Made by a program: the position numbers and the translations under genes. From the NCBI RefSeq assembly GCF_017888565.1, contig NZ_JAGHFX010000025.1, positions 1 to 64,000 on the forward strand: a DNA stretch of 64,000 bases, in the 5' to 3' direction. Below the pieces are notes generated by a model, which saw nothing but the letters and a program-made list of their open reading frames with translations, was not told the DNA's origin and did not search any database. The DNA comes from Clostridium sp. (GTDB lineage: Bacteria > Bacillota > Clostridia > Clostridiales > Clostridiaceae). Of the stretch, positions 8,695 to 17,862 are shown piece after piece. The stretch's first letter is position 1, and every line of letters begins with the position of its first letter.

Positions 8695-9495
8695 GTGATT
8701 ATAAGAGAGAATATAATAGAGGTGGATTATTTCGCAAGAGATTTTATGCTAAAAACAGATATAATTAATAGGCCTTCGGAGGAACTAATATTTTTTGATC
8801 TAGAGCATTATGTGTATAAGAAACCAAAATGTATAGGAGTCTTTGGAGCATGTATTTTTGAAAAAAATAAATTATATGTAACTCAATATATGATTGAAAA
8901 TAAAGGGGAAGTAATTCAAATTCTTGATTTAGCTAAAAGATATTTTGTTAATATGAGGAGAAAAGGAAAGAAGGCAATTGTTACTTTCTCAGGAAACAAT
9001 GACTATACAGTTATAAATTATTTGTTTAAAAAATATGGAATAGAATTTAATTTTTCTAAGGAATTTGAAGATATAGATATTCAAAGAGAGTATGAAAAAG
9101 AAAATGGACACTCTATAGGTCTAAAAAATCTTGAAAAAGAGTTTGGTATTCATAGAGAAGGAGATTTAATTAGTGGATCTAATTTGGCTAAAACCTTTAA
9201 TAAAGTATTAAAAGATAGAGATTATATACTAAGAATGCCAAAAGAAAAGATAGAAACGATACTTCTATATAATGAGCAAGATGTTACCAATTTATATAAT
9301 ATTTATATGAGATGGAAGGCATATGTAAAGAAAGAAGATGAGATTGAAGAAGATCAAGATATAGAAGAAATAGATGATAATAAAGGCTTAGAAAACAATT
9401 TTTTTAATATACAAAATAGAAACTATAAAGATATAAATAAAACGGAAGAAAAAATTTGCATAGATAATAAAAGGGATGCATTAAAAGAAAGTTAA
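8695..9495 (+). CDS. Ribonuclease H-like (YprB-type) nuclease domain protein
   Basis: 266 residues. The first about 215 form an RNase H-like fold of the YprB type with acidic residues spaced as in DEDD exonucleases: FFDLEHY near residue 38, SGNNDYTVI near 100 and the late motif YNEQDVTNLY near 200, plus HSIGLKNLE. The last 45 residues are a charged, low-complexity tail. It is predicted to be a cytosolic 3'-5' exonuclease or structure-specific nuclease; the substrate is unknown. The start is GTG. The gene stands alone and ends in a terminator shared with the convergent neighbour. Confidence 0.7.
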   Translation: MIIRENIIEVDYFARDFMLKTDIINRPSEELIFFDLEHYVYKKPKCIGVFGACIFEKNKLYVTQYMIENKGEVIQILDLAKRYFVNMRRKGKKAIVTFSGNNDYTVINYLFKKYGIEFNFSKEFEDIDIQREYEKENGHSIGLKNLEKEFGIHREGDLISGSNLAKTFNKVLKDRDYILRMPKEKIETILLYNEQDVTNLYNIYMRWKAYVKKEDEIEEDQDIEEIDDNKGLENNFFNIQNRNYKDINKTEEKICIDNKRDALKES

Positions 9496-9520
9496 AATAT
9501 TGATTTAAGAATAAAATCTT

Positions 9521-9562
9521 AAATGATAGATGCTCCTAAAATATTAGGAGCATCTATCATTT
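9521..9562. terminator. Bidirectional terminator
   Basis: An 18-bp perfect stem (AAATGATAGATGCTCCTA with TAGGAGCATCTATCATTT) with a small loop separates two convergent genes. The 3' arm overlaps the end of the minus-strand gene. Confidence 0.85.
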
Positions 9563-10399
9563 TAAAGATAAACCATCTGATGTTATTACGATATTTCCAT
9601 TTATATCTGTTCTATAAACTTTAGTTTTTTTTAATCTTGATAAAACAGTATCAGTTGGATGTCCATAAGTATTATCTTCGCCCACTGAAATTACTGCTAT
9701 TGAAGGATTGCTTGCCTTTAAAAAATTTTCAGAAGTCGAACTAGAAGATCCATGATGACCTATTTTTAACACATCACATTTCAAATCAAAACCAGCATTT
9801 AAAACTTCATTTTCAGAAAGCTCTTCAGCATCACCAGTAAATAAAAATGAAGTGTTTCCATAAGATATTTTTATAATAGGAGAATAATTATTTATATCAG
9901 CATAACTGTTAGAGAGAGGAGAGAAAATATCTACCACGATATTTTTTCCAAGATCTATTGATTTTATATTTGCTTTCAGTACTTTAATTTTCATATCTTT
10001 TCGAATAAGAGATTCAACCATTGTCTCAAAGGCCTTTGTAGAATTTTCAACTTTAGGTGCATAAAAATTTAATACTTCAAAATTATTAATTATGTAGCTC
10101 ATATTTCCTATATGATCTTCATGGGGGTGAGTTGCAATTATATAATCAAATTTAGGTGTTTTTAGTTCTTTTAGGTATTTTTTTAACTTATCTTCAGATT
10201 CATTAGGGCCAGAATCAATAAGTAGATTCTTATTGTTAACCTGTACTAATATAGAATCACCTTGCCCGACATCAATGAAATGTACTCTCATGGTATTTTT
10301 ATTCTTTTCTAAATTATTTTCTTTAGTATCTATGCTACATTGAAAAAATGAAATTATAAGAATAAAATTCAGGATTATAAGTAATGATTTTTTTATCAA
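9557..10399 (-). CDS. ComEC/Rec2-like metallo-beta-lactamase lipoprotein
   Basis: 280 residues. The N-terminus has a signal peptide and a lipobox-like F-F-Q-C21, suggesting a membrane-anchored extracellular lipoprotein. The rest is a metallo-beta-lactamase hydrolase domain: FIDVGQGDS, T-H91-P-H-E-D-H96, FTGDAEELS and IGHHGSSSS are the ComEC C-terminal type metal-ligand motifs. Stand-alone versions are widespread in Firmicutes and are proposed to act on nucleic acids or nucleotides outside the cell; the substrate is unknown. Monocistronic and divergent from the acyltransferase gene. Confidence 0.85.
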   Translation of the reverse strand: MIKKSLLIILNFILIISFFQCSIDTKENNLEKNKNTMRVHFIDVGQGDSILVQVNNKNLLIDSGPNESEDKLKKYLKELKTPKFDYIIATHPHEDHIGNMSYIINNFEVLNFYAPKVENSTKAFETMVESLIRKDMKIKVLKANIKSIDLGKNIVVDIFSPLSNSYADINNYSPIIKISYGNTSFLFTGDAEELSENEVLNAGFDLKCDVLKIGHHGSSSSTSENFLKASNPSIAVISVGEDNTYGHPTDTVLSRLKKTKVYRTDINGNIVITSDGLSLK

Positions 10400-10718
10400 T
10401 TTTTATCTCCTCGAATAAATTAAAATTTAAATGATAGGTTATTTAGCTAAAGTATTCTAGATAAGAAAAATAGTATATTCTGAATTAATAGGTTATGTGA
10501 GTAATAAAAGTCATAAATTTATAGTGGGAAATAAGTGTTTATATAAGAAATATACAAAAAATTATATAGTTATTAATTAAATATATAGTTAAATTCAATA
10601 ATAAATATAATATATGAATATATATATATTATAGACATATGATAATAAAAATATAATTGAAGAAAAAAATATAAGCATTTATAATAAAGTAAGAAATAAA
10701 ATATGGTGGTGAATACTA
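10400..10718. other. Divergent intergenic region
   Basis: 319 bases of extremely AT-rich sequence with TATA-like runs between two divergent genes. Only the ribosome site in front of 10719 (GGTGGTG) is convincing; no operator or riboswitch is seen. Confidence 0.5.
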
Positions 10719-11429
10719 ATGAGTGTTTTTAAAATTATTAATTATGGTATATATATGATATTCATGCAATTTAAAGCTATAAAACGTTGGTTTTTAGAAA
10801 TTACAAAGGGTGAGAAAGCTGCGGTGGATTATAGTGGGAAAGTTGGAGAGGATTGGGCAAGATACACAATACATAATACTCTTAATATGAATGTTACTAT
10901 AAAAGGAAAAGAAAATATTCCAGATGTTCCATGCTGTTATATAGGAAATCATACCAGCATTCTAGATATTCCTTTATTAATAGATTCAGTAGGAAAGTGT
11001 ATGGGATTTATTGCTAAGAAAGAAATGGTAAAGGCCCCGATAATAGGATATTGGATGAAAAAATATAATTGTGTTCCTTTAGATAGAGAAAATGCAAGGG
11101 AAGCAATTAAAGTTATAAGAGAAGGTGCAAATAATATAAAAAATGGCTATAGTATGGCTATATTTCCCGAAGGTACAAGAAGCAAAGATGGAAAGTTAAG
11201 GGAATTCAAAAAAGGAAGTTTAAAATTGGCTACAATGGCTAAGGCACCTGTAGTTCCAGTTGCTATTGATGGTGCATATAGGGCTTATGAAATAGATGGA
11301 CATTTTAAATCAATAGATATAACAGTTACATTTGGTAAGCCTATATATACTGTGGACTTAACTAGAGAAGAAGAAAAAGGATTAATGGAAAGGGTTAGAG
11401 AAGTAATAGCAAAAAATTTAGGACAATAA
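10719..11429 (+). CDS. plsC: 1-acyl-sn-glycerol-3-phosphate acyltransferase
   Basis: 236 residues with the family motifs in order: N-H78-T-S-I-L-D83 (HX4D), FPEGTRSKDG near 148 (substrate-binding block) and VPVAIDGAY. It acylates lysophosphatidic acid to phosphatidic acid at the membrane in phospholipid synthesis. An N-terminal hydrophobic stretch (about 5-18) likely anchors it. Monocistronic, with a clear terminator. Confidence 0.9.
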   Translation: MSVFKIINYGIYMIFMQFKAIKRWFLEITKGEKAAVDYSGKVGEDWARYTIHNTLNMNVTIKGKENIPDVPCCYIGNHTSILDIPLLIDSVGKCMGFIAKKEMVKAPIIGYWMKKYNCVPLDRENAREAIKVIREGANNIKNGYSMAIFPEGTRSKDGKLREFKKGSLKLATMAKAPVVPVAIDGAYRAYEIDGHFKSIDITVTFGKPIYTVDLTREEEKGLMERVREVIAKNLGQ

Positions 11430-11450
11430 AATCATAATAAGAATAATATA

Positions 11451-11496
11451 TAAACTATACCGTTAAAAGAAAGTTAAAGGTATAGTTTCTTTTTTA
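11451..11496 (+). terminator. Terminator after plsC
   Basis: Arms AAACTATACC and GGTATAGTTT are followed by CTTTTTT. Confidence 0.85.
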
Positions 11497-11789
11497 TTCA
11501 AAAATGAATATACATATTATAAAATTTGCGGTTTAAAAAAAGTTCGCAATTAAATAGATGTTTTAAATTATTACAAGAAAAAAATTCGTGAATTTAATGA
11601 ATTTATAAAAATATCTAAAAAAATCAATTTGATTACGTTTTCTTTATTGGAAAATATAAAAAAGTCATAATAATTTTTGAAAAATGAAAAAGACTTATTC
11701 CTAAACTTGCAAAATGTATGTTATAATATAAAAAAATAGTGTAAAAATGAAATTTTTAATTTGTATATATTTCAAAAGGGGGCAATTGT
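11497..11789 (+). promoter_or_regulatory. Intergenic region with an extended -10 promoter
   Basis: AT-rich, with no hairpin seen. TGTTATAAT at 11719-11727 is an extended -10 (TGnTATAAT) without a good -35, placed suitably to transcribe the gene at 11790. A strong GGGGG ribosome site lies just before that start. Confidence 0.5.
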
Positions 11790-13538
11790 ATGCGTAAAGA
11801 GTTTTCAATAAGCAATGATAAGGTATTAATTAATTTCACAGCTAAATATTGCAGTACATTTGAGGAGTTAGTAGAAAGTGAAGGATTTAGAAGGGTAATT
11901 GAAACCTATTTAAAAAAGTCTAAAAAGAAAGTTACATTAAGCTGGAGATATTTAAGGTTAGGGTTAAAAACAGAAGATATTTCACAAATATCAAAAGATT
12001 TATCAAAAATATTCAAATATTGCACAGTTATGAATGTGGATGAGATTGTAGAGGCTAATACAAATTATTGTGATTTATTTTTAGATAAGGAGAATTTTAT
12101 AGCTTTTGTAGAAGATTTATATTTATTCTGGAGAAGAATGGAAAGATATACAATAATTCATAGCAATAAACGTCAAGATGGATTATCAGCAGTAAGTTTT
12201 ACTCAAGCTAACTCATCATTATCTAACTTAATACTAAAGTTATATAGAAAAGTTGAAAAGAATGTATTAGGATATAAACCAAATGTATTTAGACAAATAC
12301 CAGTTGGAGGAAATGCATCAATTATAATTAATAAAGTTTTATGGCCATTACCAAAGGGCTATGAAGCATTAGAAGATATAGAGTTTATCGATAGCATCTT
12401 ATTAGAAACTCCATTTATAACATATCCTAAGAAAAATACTAGAAGTGGAATGTTTACAGAAATAGATAATAATCCATTAACATATGCTTCTTTAAATAAA
12501 GATCATTGGTTCTGTTATCCAGCTAAAGTCGGTGAACTTATAGCATTTATATATTTTCATAGGGATTTTATGCAGCATGGAATAACTTTATGTAACCTTT
12601 TTGAAATGGCTAGATGTGAAGAATATAGAGGTAAAAAACCAGATTTAGTATATGTATTTGGAGCAACAGATGGGGAAAATGAAAAGAAAACTGTATTTTA
12701 TGATGATAAAGAAAATGATATTATGCTAGGTTATGTTAATCATTCTGTAGATATTGATTACTTTGGATATATGAAGAAAATGACTCTTACATTACACAAT
12801 TTACTAATGATAAAAAGAGGATATTTACCAATACACGGGGCAATGGTTAATATCGAACTTAAAGATGGAAAAGCAGCAAATGTTGTTATAATGGGAGATA
12901 GTGGAGCTGGGAAATCAGAAAGTTTAGAAGCGTTTAGAACTTTAAGTGAAGATTATATTAGTAACATGACAATTATATTTGATGATATGGGAACATTTAA
13001 AGAAGTAGATGGAAAGATAATTGGATACGGTACAGAAATAGGAGCATTCGTTAGATTAGATGACTTAGATCAAGGATATGCTTTTAAAGAAATAGATAGA
13101 AGTATATTTATGAACCCAGATAAGATAAATGCAAGATTAGTAATGCCTGTAGCTCCATATAAAGAAATAGTAAAAGGATATGAAGTTGATTTATTCCTTT
13201 ATGCAAATAACTATACAGATATTAAAGAAGGAGAAAATTCAATTGAATATTTCAAAACTCCAGAGGAAGCTATAGAAATATTTAAGGCAGGAGCAAGGAT
13301 GGCTAAGGGAACAACTTCAGAGAAAGGCTTAGTTGAAAGCTATTTTGCAAATCCATTTGGACCGGCTCAAAAACAAAAGGAAACGGATTTGTTGATAGAA
13401 AAATACTTTAATGATATGTTTAATGGAAAAGTTAAAGTAGGCCAAATAAAAACTTGTTTAGCTTTAGAAGGCCAAGAAAAGGAAGGACCAAGAAAAGCTG
13501 CAATAGAATTATTTGATATTATAAAGAACTTGAAATAA
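11790..13538 (+). CDS. HPr-kinase/PEPCK-like P-loop protein of unknown function
   Basis: 582 residues. A large N-terminal region (1-340) has no recognised motif. The C-terminal part has an HPr-kinase-like nucleotide site: IHGAMVNI, then the Walker A G369-D-S-G-A-G-K375-S-E, nearly the HPrK GDSGxGKSE signature, and a following acidic pair IIFDDMG. HPrK/P proteins are about 310 residues and phosphorylate HPr Ser46; this protein is nearly twice that length and has a different N-terminal half. Related clostridial proteins are sometimes labelled phosphoenolpyruvate carboxykinase-like. Cytosolic, monocistronic. The substrate cannot be inferred from the neighbours. Confidence 0.6.
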   Translation: MRKEFSISNDKVLINFTAKYCSTFEELVESEGFRRVIETYLKKSKKKVTLSWRYLRLGLKTEDISQISKDLSKIFKYCTVMNVDEIVEANTNYCDLFLDKENFIAFVEDLYLFWRRMERYTIIHSNKRQDGLSAVSFTQANSSLSNLILKLYRKVEKNVLGYKPNVFRQIPVGGNASIIINKVLWPLPKGYEALEDIEFIDSILLETPFITYPKKNTRSGMFTEIDNNPLTYASLNKDHWFCYPAKVGELIAFIYFHRDFMQHGITLCNLFEMARCEEYRGKKPDLVYVFGATDGENEKKTVFYDDKENDIMLGYVNHSVDIDYFGYMKKMTLTLHNLLMIKRGYLPIHGAMVNIELKDGKAANVVIMGDSGAGKSESLEAFRTLSEDYISNMTIIFDDMGTFKEVDGKIIGYGTEIGAFVRLDDLDQGYAFKEIDRSIFMNPDKINARLVMPVAPYKEIVKGYEVDLFLYANNYTDIKEGENSIEYFKTPEEAIEIFKAGARMAKGTTSEKGLVESYFANPFGPAQKQKETDLLIEKYFNDMFNGKVKVGQIKTCLALEGQEKEGPRKAAIELFDIIKNLK

Positions 13539-13548
13539 AGAATTAAGG

Positions 13549-13580
13549 AAGCCCACTTTTAAAAGTAGGCTTTTTAAAGT
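13549..13580 (+). terminator. Terminator
   Basis: AAGCCCACTTTT pairs with AAAAGTAGGCTT (one mismatch), followed by TTTAAAG. It starts 10 bases after the P-loop gene. Confidence 0.8.
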
Positions 13581-13809
13581 AGAATTTTAAACTAGTAGTT
13601 TTTATTATAACAAGTATATTAAACTAATTAATTTATCTATAAAAGAGATAGAGAGTTATGAAAAGAAAACCCTTAATTTCTTTTATGATACTATTAATAA
13701 TTTCTATTTGATATTCATTTAATTTTAAGGCAAATGTTTAATTTGATATATAATTTAGGTTGCTATTTTAAAGATATTAAAAATATATAATAATATATTT
13801 TTATATAAA
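13581..13809. other. Intergenic region with a signal-peptide-like remnant
   Basis: AT-rich. A 17-codon frame at 13658-13711 has a lysine-rich start and a hydrophobic core (M-K-R-K-P-L-I-S-F-M-I-L-L-I-I-S-I) and then stops at TGA. It has a weak ribosome site (GAGAG) and may be the decayed start of a secreted protein gene or chance. Nothing else is seen. Confidence 0.3.
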
Positions 13810-13843
13810 TTAAGAGAGTATGGTAAAACCATACTCTCTTAAT
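13810..13843. terminator. Terminator-like hairpin
   Basis: A near-perfect stem, TTAAGAGAGTATGG with CCATACTCTCTTAA. It serves the minus-strand DUF378 gene and possibly leftward readthrough control. Confidence 0.7.
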
Positions 13844-13871
13844 TTAAATTTAATACAGTGTATTAAATTGC

Positions 13872-14078
13872 TTAGTTAGAACCCATAAATCTATCTTTAG
13901 CAAAGAATGATAGAGAATATAGTCCGGCTATTCCTACTAAAGCATAAATTATTCTGCTAAAAGCAGTCATTGTTCCAAATAGTGTGTCAACTAAATTAAA
14001 TTGAAAAAATCCAATTAATCCCCAGTTAACAGCGCCAATTATAACTAAAATAAGTGCTATAGAATCTAAAACTTTCAT
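13872..14078 (-). CDS. DUF378 domain membrane protein
   Basis: 68 residues with two helices and the family text IGAVNWGLIGFF and YALVGIAGLYSL. DUF378 proteins are small bacterial inner-membrane proteins of unknown function. A GTG at 14087 is in frame but overlaps the ribosome site AAGGAGTG; the ATG at 14078 has 8-nt spacing and is preferred. Single gene, downstream of and on the same strand as the Lrp regulator. Confidence 0.85.
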   Translation of the reverse strand: MKVLDSIALILVIIGAVNWGLIGFFQFNLVDTLFGTMTAFSRIIYALVGIAGLYSLSFFAKDRFMGSN

Positions 14079-14145
14079 AAAAAACACTCCTTTTAAAATA
14101 GGTTTACAAAAATAGTGTAACCAAAAGGAATCATTTTATGTATTT

Positions 14146-14613
14146 TTATATAGATATATTTCTATCAACAGGCTGATCTAAAGATATTATTGTATCTGTT
14201 CTTTGTATTCCATTAATAGTATTAATTTTATTTAATAATATATCTTGAAGATCTGTAATATTTCTACAAACCACTTTAGCAAAAATAGAATAATTTCCAG
14301 TTGTTAAGTGTAATTCAACAACCTCTTTAATTCTAGATAATTCATCGAATACTGAATCAAAAGAAGAGGTTTTATCAACGTATATTCCAACAAAACAACA
14401 TACATCATAACCTAACTTAGGTAAATTTAAAAGAATTCTAGTTCCTTTTATTATTCCAAGCTCCTCCATTTTTTTCATTCTAACATGTATCGTTCCCCCA
14501 CTTACATGGCAAATTCTTGCTATTTCTAAGTAAGGAGTTCTACAATCTTTTATTAATAAATCTAGTATTTGTAGATCTAATTCATCTAATTGATAGGGCA
14601 AATTTAAACTCAT
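14146..14613 (-). CDS. Lrp/AsnC family transcriptional regulator
   Basis: 155 residues: N-terminal winged helix-turn-helix (about 1-60; LDLQILDLLIKD and GGTIHVRMKKMEELGII) and C-terminal RAM domain (about 75-150; CFVGIYV, TTGNYSIFAKV) that binds amino acids in this family. The ATG at 14613 has AGAGGTG at 5-nt spacing; an in-frame ATG at 14634 lacks a site. Target genes are unknown, and no amino-acid gene is adjacent. DUF378 follows on the same strand after 67 bases. Confidence 0.9.
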   Translation of the reverse strand: MSLNLPYQLDELDLQILDLLIKDCRTPYLEIARICHVSGGTIHVRMKKMEELGIIKGTRILLNLPKLGYDVCCFVGIYVDKTSSFDSVFDELSRIKEVVELHLTTGNYSIFAKVVCRNITDLQDILLNKINTINGIQRTDTIISLDQPVDRNISI

Positions 14614-14894
14614 AGAATCACCTCTTATTAACATTTTATAATTTCTTTCTTTATTCTATCAAATAATTTATTAAAATAGAAGGGAATTATAATAAATTTA
14701 ATAAATTTAACTAAAAATATTAATATATTAGCAATGAATGGTAAAAAACTGGATGTTTGAAATGCATTAAAGATTTTATTAGTTGTAAAATAAAAATATA
14801 TAATGTTATAAATATTTAAATGCATATATCTTGAAAATATATAGTATTTCTTTTAATATAGTATATAGAAGCTTTTTAAAGGAGGAATAATACC

Positions 14895-15227
14895 GTGCAG
14901 ATATTAATTACTATAGCATATTTTGCAGCAACTATCGGGTTAATGATCCTGCTATTTACTTTAGGAAAAAAATATGTATTTTCTAAGGTAAGAATAAACA
15001 AATGGATTCCATTAGCAATAGCACTAGTTCTATTTTTGGCTCAATTTTTTATAAAAACAAATAATATGTGGATAAATATGGGGCTTACTTTAGTTATAGT
15101 TTGGTTCTTCTTATGGTTCTTTGATATTCAAAGTACTGGTGGACCAAAGAAGAAAGAAAAGAAAATTGAAATAAGACCTAAGGCTAAACCTAACAGAGTT
15201 AAACATATGCAAAATCAAAAAAAATAA
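14895..15227 (+). CDS. Small membrane protein of unknown function
   Basis: 110 residues, starting at GTG behind AAAGGAGGA. Three predicted helices (about 3-24, 38-51 and 59-76) are followed by a strongly basic tail with PKKKEKK and RPKAKPNR. The basic tail should be cytosolic and could contact RNA or membrane lipid. No family is recognised. Ends in a strong terminator; monocistronic. Confidence 0.65.
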   Translation: MQILITIAYFAATIGLMILLFTLGKKYVFSKVRINKWIPLAIALVLFLAQFFIKTNNMWINMGLTLVIVWFFLWFFDIQSTGGPKKKEKKIEIRPKAKPNRVKHMQNQKK

Positions 15228-15242
15228 TTTGAATTTTGAATA

Positions 15243-15298
15243 TAAATATGGCATACAATTATGAATTAAAACATAATGTATGCCATATTTATTTTTAT
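15243..15298. terminator. Strong bidirectional terminator
   Basis: AAATATGGCATACAATTATG pairs with CATAATGTATGCCATATTT around an 8-nt A-rich loop, and T-rich sequence follows. It lies between convergent genes. Confidence 0.85.
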
Positions 15299-15313
15299 AT
15301 TAAATTTTTAGAT

Positions 15314-16342
15314 TTACAATACTATATTTTCAGTATTATTTATAAAAATAGGAGAGCTAAAAGCAATTTTATTATTTTCTTCGATAACTTTTATTATATA
15401 CCAAGTTTCATGAGGTTCCCTTTTATGCTCATATAAGTACTTAATACTACTTAAATTAATATTTTCAATTGTTCGTATAACTGTACCTTTATTAGTTATT
15501 ATTTGTATTTCTTTTATTTTATATTTAATGTCTTCTGTAAAAATCATAAATCTAAGCTTATCATCAGAAATAGTTATTTCTTCACCCATAAAGTTATCAT
15601 TGATAGTAAAGTATAACTTTAAATATCGTGACTCAGTTGAATATGTTCTTCTTTCTCTAAAGGAAGATATAATATCACTGCTAGAAAGACTATTACAAAT
15701 ACAAACTGTCAAGTTTTCGGAATCACCAAAATTGATTTTATGATTATCTTGGCCATTAATTGCACCAAGTTTCCAGCCAATATCTAATAAGCTAAAGTAG
15801 TAGCGATCATGCCTTGTATATTTACTAGCAGGATTTCCATTTCCAATTTCTATAGATGTGATTAGTTTATTTAATACTGGATTATAAGGTAATGCTTTTA
15901 TATTTTTATGTGGATGATTTATAGAAATAAAGGCATCAGGATTATTTAACATCCATAATGTTAGGACTTTTAAATCTCTTACGGCACCAGTAAAAAAGTT
16001 TGAAGAATTCATTATATTTAAATCTCCGTAGAGATTGGTCTTACATTCAAAACCAACTAGTGGTAAAAAGCTATCATATTTCTTTTTTATTTTTGAGGCG
16101 TAAACCTTAGTTCCTTGGAACTTAGAGTATTTATCATCTTTAATAGATATTTCATTAGATAAATAGGAGTTATGATCTGTTATAAACATAAAATCCAAAC
16201 CAGATCGATAACCGTACTCATAAGCTTCGATGGGAGAACCTTTACCAGTTGAAAACTCAGTATGACAATGCGGAATACCATAATAAAATTTTATGCTACT
16301 TTGATCAAATTCTCTTGATTGTTTATGTTTTTTTCTTCCCAA
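15314..16342 (-). CDS. PHP-domain metallohydrolase (CehA/McbA family)
   Basis: 342 residues. The PHP fold is shown by PHCHTEFSTGKG near residue 24, FITDHNSYLS near 55, ISINHPHKN, IEIGNG and INGQDNHK, which supply the His/Asp/Glu ligands of the polynuclear metal centre. Family members are phosphoesterases or amide/carbamate hydrolases, and the substrate here is unknown. The last about 100 residues form a beta-rich domain. The start is an ATG in M-G-R-K-K-H-K-Q. Divergent from the carbonic anhydrase gene. Confidence 0.8.
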   Translation of the reverse strand: MGRKKHKQSREFDQSSIKFYYGIPHCHTEFSTGKGSPIEAYEYGYRSGLDFMFITDHNSYLSNEISIKDDKYSKFQGTKVYASKIKKKYDSFLPLVGFECKTNLYGDLNIMNSSNFFTGAVRDLKVLTLWMLNNPDAFISINHPHKNIKALPYNPVLNKLITSIEIGNGNPASKYTRHDRYYFSLLDIGWKLGAINGQDNHKINFGDSENLTVCICNSLSSSDIISSFRERRTYSTESRYLKLYFTINDNFMGEEITISDDKLRFMIFTEDIKYKIKEIQIITNKGTVIRTIENINLSSIKYLYEHKREPHETWYIIKVIEENNKIAFSSPIFINNTENIVL

Positions 16343-16466
16343 AATAAGCTCCTTAATAATTTATTACTTATCTATATATAGTATTGAATAACTATAAATA
16401 ATGACAATAATATTCAGTAATGATAAAATAACTTTAAGGATTACTTAATAGATCGGGGGGATAAAA

Positions 16467-16967
16467 GTGATAAAAGAATTTAATGGAATAAGACCTGTTA
16501 TAGATAAAACTTGCTATATATCTGAGAGTGTTGATATAATAGGGGAAGTTGTTATTGAGAAGAATGTGAATATTTGGTTCGGAACACGATTAAGAGGCGA
16601 TATGAACAAAATATATATAGGTGAAAATACCAATATTCAAGAAAATTCAGTTGTTCATGTTGACTTTGATTATGAAACTATTATAGGTAAAAATGTAACT
16701 GTAGGTCATGGAGCTATAATTCATGGATGCACAATTTCAGAGAATGTTTTAGTTGGAATGGGCTCAATAATATTAAATGGAGCAAAAATAGGAAAGAATA
16801 CTATAATAGGAGCAGGTTCTTTAGTACCTCAAGGTAAAGAATATGAAGAAGGAGTTCTTATTCTTGGAAGCCCAGCAAAAGTTATAAGAAAACTTACAGA
16901 TAGTGAAATTGAAAGTATAAAAAAATCTTCATATAATTATGTTGAGTTAAGTAAAAAATACTTATAA
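16467..16967 (+). CDS. Gamma-carbonic anhydrase family protein
   Basis: 166 residues, a left-handed beta-helix of hexapeptide repeats. Metal-ligand histidines are placed as in gamma carbonic anhydrases: VVHVD, VGHGAIIHG. Members interconvert CO2 and bicarbonate or serve as acyltransferase-like proteins (YrdA/PaaY). The start is GTG behind GGGGGG. It precedes cvfB by 14 bases and is probably co-transcribed with it. Confidence 0.85.
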   Translation: MIKEFNGIRPVIDKTCYISESVDIIGEVVIEKNVNIWFGTRLRGDMNKIYIGENTNIQENSVVHVDFDYETIIGKNVTVGHGAIIHGCTISENVLVGMGSIILNGAKIGKNTIIGAGSLVPQGKEYEEGVLILGSPAKVIRKLTDSEIESIKKSSYNYVELSKKYL

Positions 16968-16981
16968 AATCAGGAGGAAAA

Positions 16982-17824
16982 ATGATTAATATAGGAAAAT
17001 ATAATGTTTTAGAAGTTAAAAGAGAAAAAGAATTTGGGTTTTATTTAGGTGATGATGGAAGAATAGATGTATTGCTTCCTAAATCTATGACAGAAGATAA
17101 GGAAATACAAGTAGGAGATAAAGTAGAAGTATTTGTATATAGAGATTCAAAAGATAGACCAATAGCTACATTTAAAAAACCTTTAGTTACTGTTGGTGAA
17201 GTTGCTTATTTAAAAGTAGTATTCCAAACAGAATTTGGTGCTTTTATTGATTTTGGGCTAGATAGAGATATTTTTGTTCCGATTAAAGAACAAAGATTTA
17301 AATTACATACAGGAAGTAAATACTTATTTTACATATATTTAGACAAAACTGGAAGGTTAGCAGCTACTACAGATGTAGAAAATTATTTATTAAATGCACA
17401 AGAAGAAGAAAAAGAATTTAAAGTTGGAGAAGAGGTTATAGCTCAAGTGTACTCTAAGAGTGAGGGTGGAACTGTTCATGTAGCTATAGATTCAAAATAT
17501 AAAGGCATAGTATTACCAAATGAATATTATACTGAAATTTATCCAGGAACTGAAATGAAGTTAAGGATAAAAAGAATATATGAAGACGGAATTATAGGCT
17601 TAACTCCAAGAAAAACAAGATTAACTGAAAGAGAACAGATTCAAGAAGACATATTAAAGTATTTAAATAAAAATGGTGGATTTATGACATTTAACGATAA
17701 ATCTAATCCGGAAGATATTAAGGCTACCTTTAATACAAGTAAAAACTATTTTAAGATGGCTTTAGGCGGATTAATGAAGAGTGGAAAAATAGTTCAGGAA
17801 AAAGAAGGAACGAGATTAAAGTAA
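16982..17824 (+). CDS. cvfB: CvfB/YitL family S1-like RNA-binding protein
   Basis: 280 residues with S1-like OB domains in tandem (the first near residues 1-60, the second with LKVVFQTEFGAFIDFGL near 75, the third with VAQVYSKSEGG near 145) and a C-terminal winged-helix (YLNKNGGFMTFNDKS). This is the architecture of staphylococcal CvfB, an RNA-binding virulence regulator. The start is preceded by AGGAGG. Second gene of a likely two-gene operon. Confidence 0.85.
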   Translation: MINIGKYNVLEVKREKEFGFYLGDDGRIDVLLPKSMTEDKEIQVGDKVEVFVYRDSKDRPIATFKKPLVTVGEVAYLKVVFQTEFGAFIDFGLDRDIFVPIKEQRFKLHTGSKYLFYIYLDKTGRLAATTDVENYLLNAQEEEKEFKVGEEVIAQVYSKSEGGTVHVAIDSKYKGIVLPNEYYTEIYPGTEMKLRIKRIYEDGIIGLTPRKTRLTEREQIQEDILKYLNKNGGFMTFNDKSNPEDIKATFNTSKNYFKMALGGLMKSGKIVQEKEGTRLK

Positions 17825-17830
17825 TTTTCA

Positions 17831-17862
17831 AAAGAGGCAGTTTGTACTGTCTCTTTCTTTTA
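17831..17862 (+). terminator. Terminator after cvfB
   Basis: AAAGAGGCAG and CTGTCTCTTT flank a short loop, and CTTTTAAAG follows. Confidence 0.8.

Noticed and set aside
13658-13711. 17-codon signal-peptide-like frame
   Set aside because: Too short, weak ribosome site, followed by stops; may be a remnant but cannot be supported as a gene.
14628-14825. Minus-strand 65-codon frame upstream of the Lrp gene
   Set aside because: Phe/Ile-rich text in AT-rich sequence, no ribosome site, overlaps the regulator's leader. Probably chance.
15236-15436. Plus-strand frame over a terminator and the PHP gene end
   Set aside because: It runs through a strong hairpin and opposite a real gene.
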